Assembly: GCF_051014685.1 (NCBI RefSeq)
Contig: NC_135055.1
Location: 9,846,001-9,910,000 of the forward strand
DNA: 64,000 bases
DNA from: Ptiloglossa arizonensis
Lineage: Eukaryota > Arthropoda > Insecta > Hymenoptera > Colletidae
Direction of reading: 5' to 3'
Below the pieces are notes generated by a model. The model saw nothing but the letters and a program-made list of their open reading frames with translations. It searched no databases and had not been told where the DNA came from. This document shows positions 61,301 to 64,000 of this stretch, in pieces (the first letter of the stretch is position 1; the number at the start of each line of letters is the position of its first letter). The position numbers were made by a program, and so were the translations under genes.

Positions 61301-64000
61301 TATTTTACCAGAGTGAATATTTTTCTAATGCAAGTAGAGTTGGATTACGTTCGATCGATCGCTCAAGATCACTCGAGAGACAGAGATCGTATGTTTGTAG
61401 CTTTCTACGAAAAGAGGGTAACGGTGGAACAATAAATCTTAAGTAGCCAATTGATTTTGTCTGCTTATCATTTTATAACCACTACGATAGAAACCACTCA
61501 TTACTTTTCTCAAATTTTTTTACTTAAAGTTCTTCAAAGTTATTTTGTAGAATTTAATCGTTAGTCGTACACGTTTACCGAAAGAACTTAGGAACAGTAA
61601 ATTGAATTCAGCGTGTGAAAACGATCTTACTATCTTAGAATGTTTGAAAAATGTTATTGCAGGAATGATTTTCGTGAAATTATTTTGTACAGTCCATCGT
61701 AAAGTATTGAATTGAATGTAAACGGTTTAAAAAATTGATAACCAGGGAAAGAAACATGATTTTTGTATTACGACTGGCAAAAATCTAAGCCACACCTCGT
61801 TAGTTTTGCGAAACTATTGAACTTTTGTCTCGAACAATTTTTCGTATGCCGAAAGTGACAACGAAGTTTCTGGTAGGTTACATTGCGCGTTCTGGGTCGC
61901 TGGAAACTTTTATTCTCAGCAGTTTTCACACCTTCTTAACCGAATTGAAGAGTTCTCGTAGTTTTGTCTTTTCCTCTACGTGAAACTGAAACGTAATCGC
62001 GTTTACCTCGGCCAGAAGTTTCATGAGAGTTCGATGTAAAACAACAACTGATAAACGCAATCGCTTCGATCGCCTGATCGTCGAGACAATTCGGGAAAAG
62101 TAGATCAGCTGTCGATTGGAAGTAGGATGTTGGTTTCGGCAGCGACGAATCAGACTGATCTAAATCGGATCAGCTTTATTCCCGTTCGCCACGAATCACA
62201 GGTGTCCAGCAGCCTCATACGGCTTGCCACGATGTTCGCAATCGAAAACCCAATTTCTCTTATTTCCTGCATTTTATCCCACCCGCATCGGTCAGTTTAC
62301 CTTCCGCGATTTTTCCAGCCACATTTCCGCGTCGCTCTATGTCACTGTCCCTTTAAAACGCGGTTTTTCTAATCAAGTCTACAAGCAGAATCTCTTTTGA
62401 CGCGTATCGATGGATAGAACGAGATGAAACGTGATTCGACTAAAACGGCGATACTCGTATTTTAAATAAAACTGTACAGCCAATAAAGAGAAGCCATTCG
62501 AGTATACCTACTTTGTGTCCAGTTTACAAACAAGTGAATTTGAAAAACAGGAATAAAAATAACGCGAACGATCGAAGTACACTATCGAGGATGACGAAAC
62601 ATTACTATATAACATTTCGTACGATTTTAATTAATTATTTATGTATGCATGTGGCTTATAGAGACGTATAGAAGAAAAACTATTTAGAAGAATATGCAAA
62701 ATTTATTTAAAAAAAGAATCTCAATTTTAAATAATTAGATACCGAGTGTATAATTAGATATCGTGTACAATGTTGTCAAACTAGTTTCGAGGCAATTGAC
62801 GTACAAATATCGTTAATAATCCATGCAATCTATAAATTCCTTTAAATTTTTACGTACTTGTACAAGATAATTTTCATTGCATTTGATAAAGAAACTTATA
62901 TTGTGCAATTTTCGGATACAGCTATCCCAGTAATAATTCATGTTGATCTTTCTTTATTCAATTCAGATGCTTAAGGTATAAAAATTAAAATATGCAATAC
63001 ATGTACAATATGTGTAGAAATATGAAAATTACATTTTCAATCGAATATTTAAAGCATAACAAGAAGCAGGCTTTTGATACTCAGAATGTAAAAGTAATGC
63101 ACTATGGAGAAAGAGTTTATTGTATAAATAAAAAAAACACATCCAACGAGAACACATTACATTAATACTCAGGGTATGTTTATTAAGTGTTTGGGATGAC
63201 TAAAATCTTCGCTGAAATGTTCACGTGTTAGTGAACCTTTCAAATCGTCAAAGGTTTAAGATATCTCGATAACCGAGTTTATGATACGATTAGCTCGAAC
63301 GTTACTATTTTCGAGGAGCATTCTAGTGTTGAAATCGTAGATAAACGGAAAGCAGTTGATGCCTTAAGAATACTTTTATTAGTTAAATACTTTTGCACAG
63401 TTCCGTAGACCATATGAACCATTAGCGTCAGCATTCCTTCATCTTGAATTCATTTCACGTATCACAAATGCAGAGCGTGACACGTGGAATTAATAGACAC
63501 AACTGTGTCTAGACAACTCTTGATTTCAGACTTCCTAGTGATGTTTCCGCATAGCAAGTCTACAAACCACGTGCAACGTTTACGTTACATACCGGCAACA
63601 GATCCGTACACCACTTCAAATACTGATTAAATAAACCATCTTGGAATTGAATGATCGAATAATATTTGTGCATCGTTCAAATCAAATATAACGAACCGGT
63701 AGGGAAACCTTGAAGAACACGTTGACAACGGAATAATTAGGAAATCGTAAAGTTGATTCTCGAAATACGAAAAGAGAAAAATTAATTGCTGGGGTGTAAT
63801 AACAGTGTCAAAAAGTGGAACTAAATAGCTCAAAATGAAACAAAAATCGGAAATCACGATATGGAAAACCGATACATTAACTGTAAACCTGGGTCCGCAA
63901 GATACAAATACAATTTAGCGAACTGGGTATGCAATAACATCGCAGTCTCCACGTAAATTGGGAGTTAGGGGAATTCAAGAAAGACCAGCTTGCTATAACC
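58330..64000. other. AT-rich noncoding stretch to the window end
   Basis: Nothing beyond AT-rich sequence was supported. A GC-richer patch at 61,880-62,400 has an 81-codon plus frame without recognisable domains. Other open frames are short and of low complexity. Confidence 0.55.

Overview
The window looks like noncoding DNA from an insect nuclear genome, most likely a hymenopteran such as a bee, wasp or ant. It is AT-rich, has many microsatellites and A/T runs, and has no bacterial-style gene packing. CpG is abundant even in AT-rich stretches, which is typical of lightly methylated hymenopteran genomes. No tRNA, rRNA, CRISPR array or intact transposase was seen. The longest open frames (about 145-173 codons) lie in GC-richer islands and match no family I recognise, so none is called as a gene.

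Layout. Positions 1-13.4 kb are AT-rich noncoding sequence with a 62-bp duplicated element (5.8 and 8.8 kb). Positions 13.4-15.3 kb form a GC-rich island with a G-quadruplex motif and a short tandem repeat. Between 14.5 and 20.8 kb lie one solo mariner-type end and two related, inverted mariner-type MITEs of about 210 bp. Positions 21-35 kb hold an inverted repeat (23.4 kb), a microRNA-precursor-like hairpin (25.8 kb) and a possible decayed coding segment on the minus strand (28.6-29.1 kb).

The second half holds the best evidence for transcription on the plus strand. Two related segments at 35.47 and 58.08 kb each contain an identical 19-base block with a pyrimidine tract and a fused acceptor/donor (CAG|GTAA), the signature of a recursive splice site (ratchet point) in a very long intron. 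Between them, near 45.8 kb, a TATA box 32 bases before an initiator precedes a GC-richer leader-like exon with a donor at 46,028/46,029. An acceptor at 46,519 follows, and just after it is an ATG opening a signal-peptide-like sequence.

Overall, the window may lie mostly inside or beside one very long plus-strand gene, with at least one internal or separate promoter near 45.8 kb. The gene cannot be named, because no exon with recognisable protein homology falls in the window. All percentages are counted by eye over short alignments.
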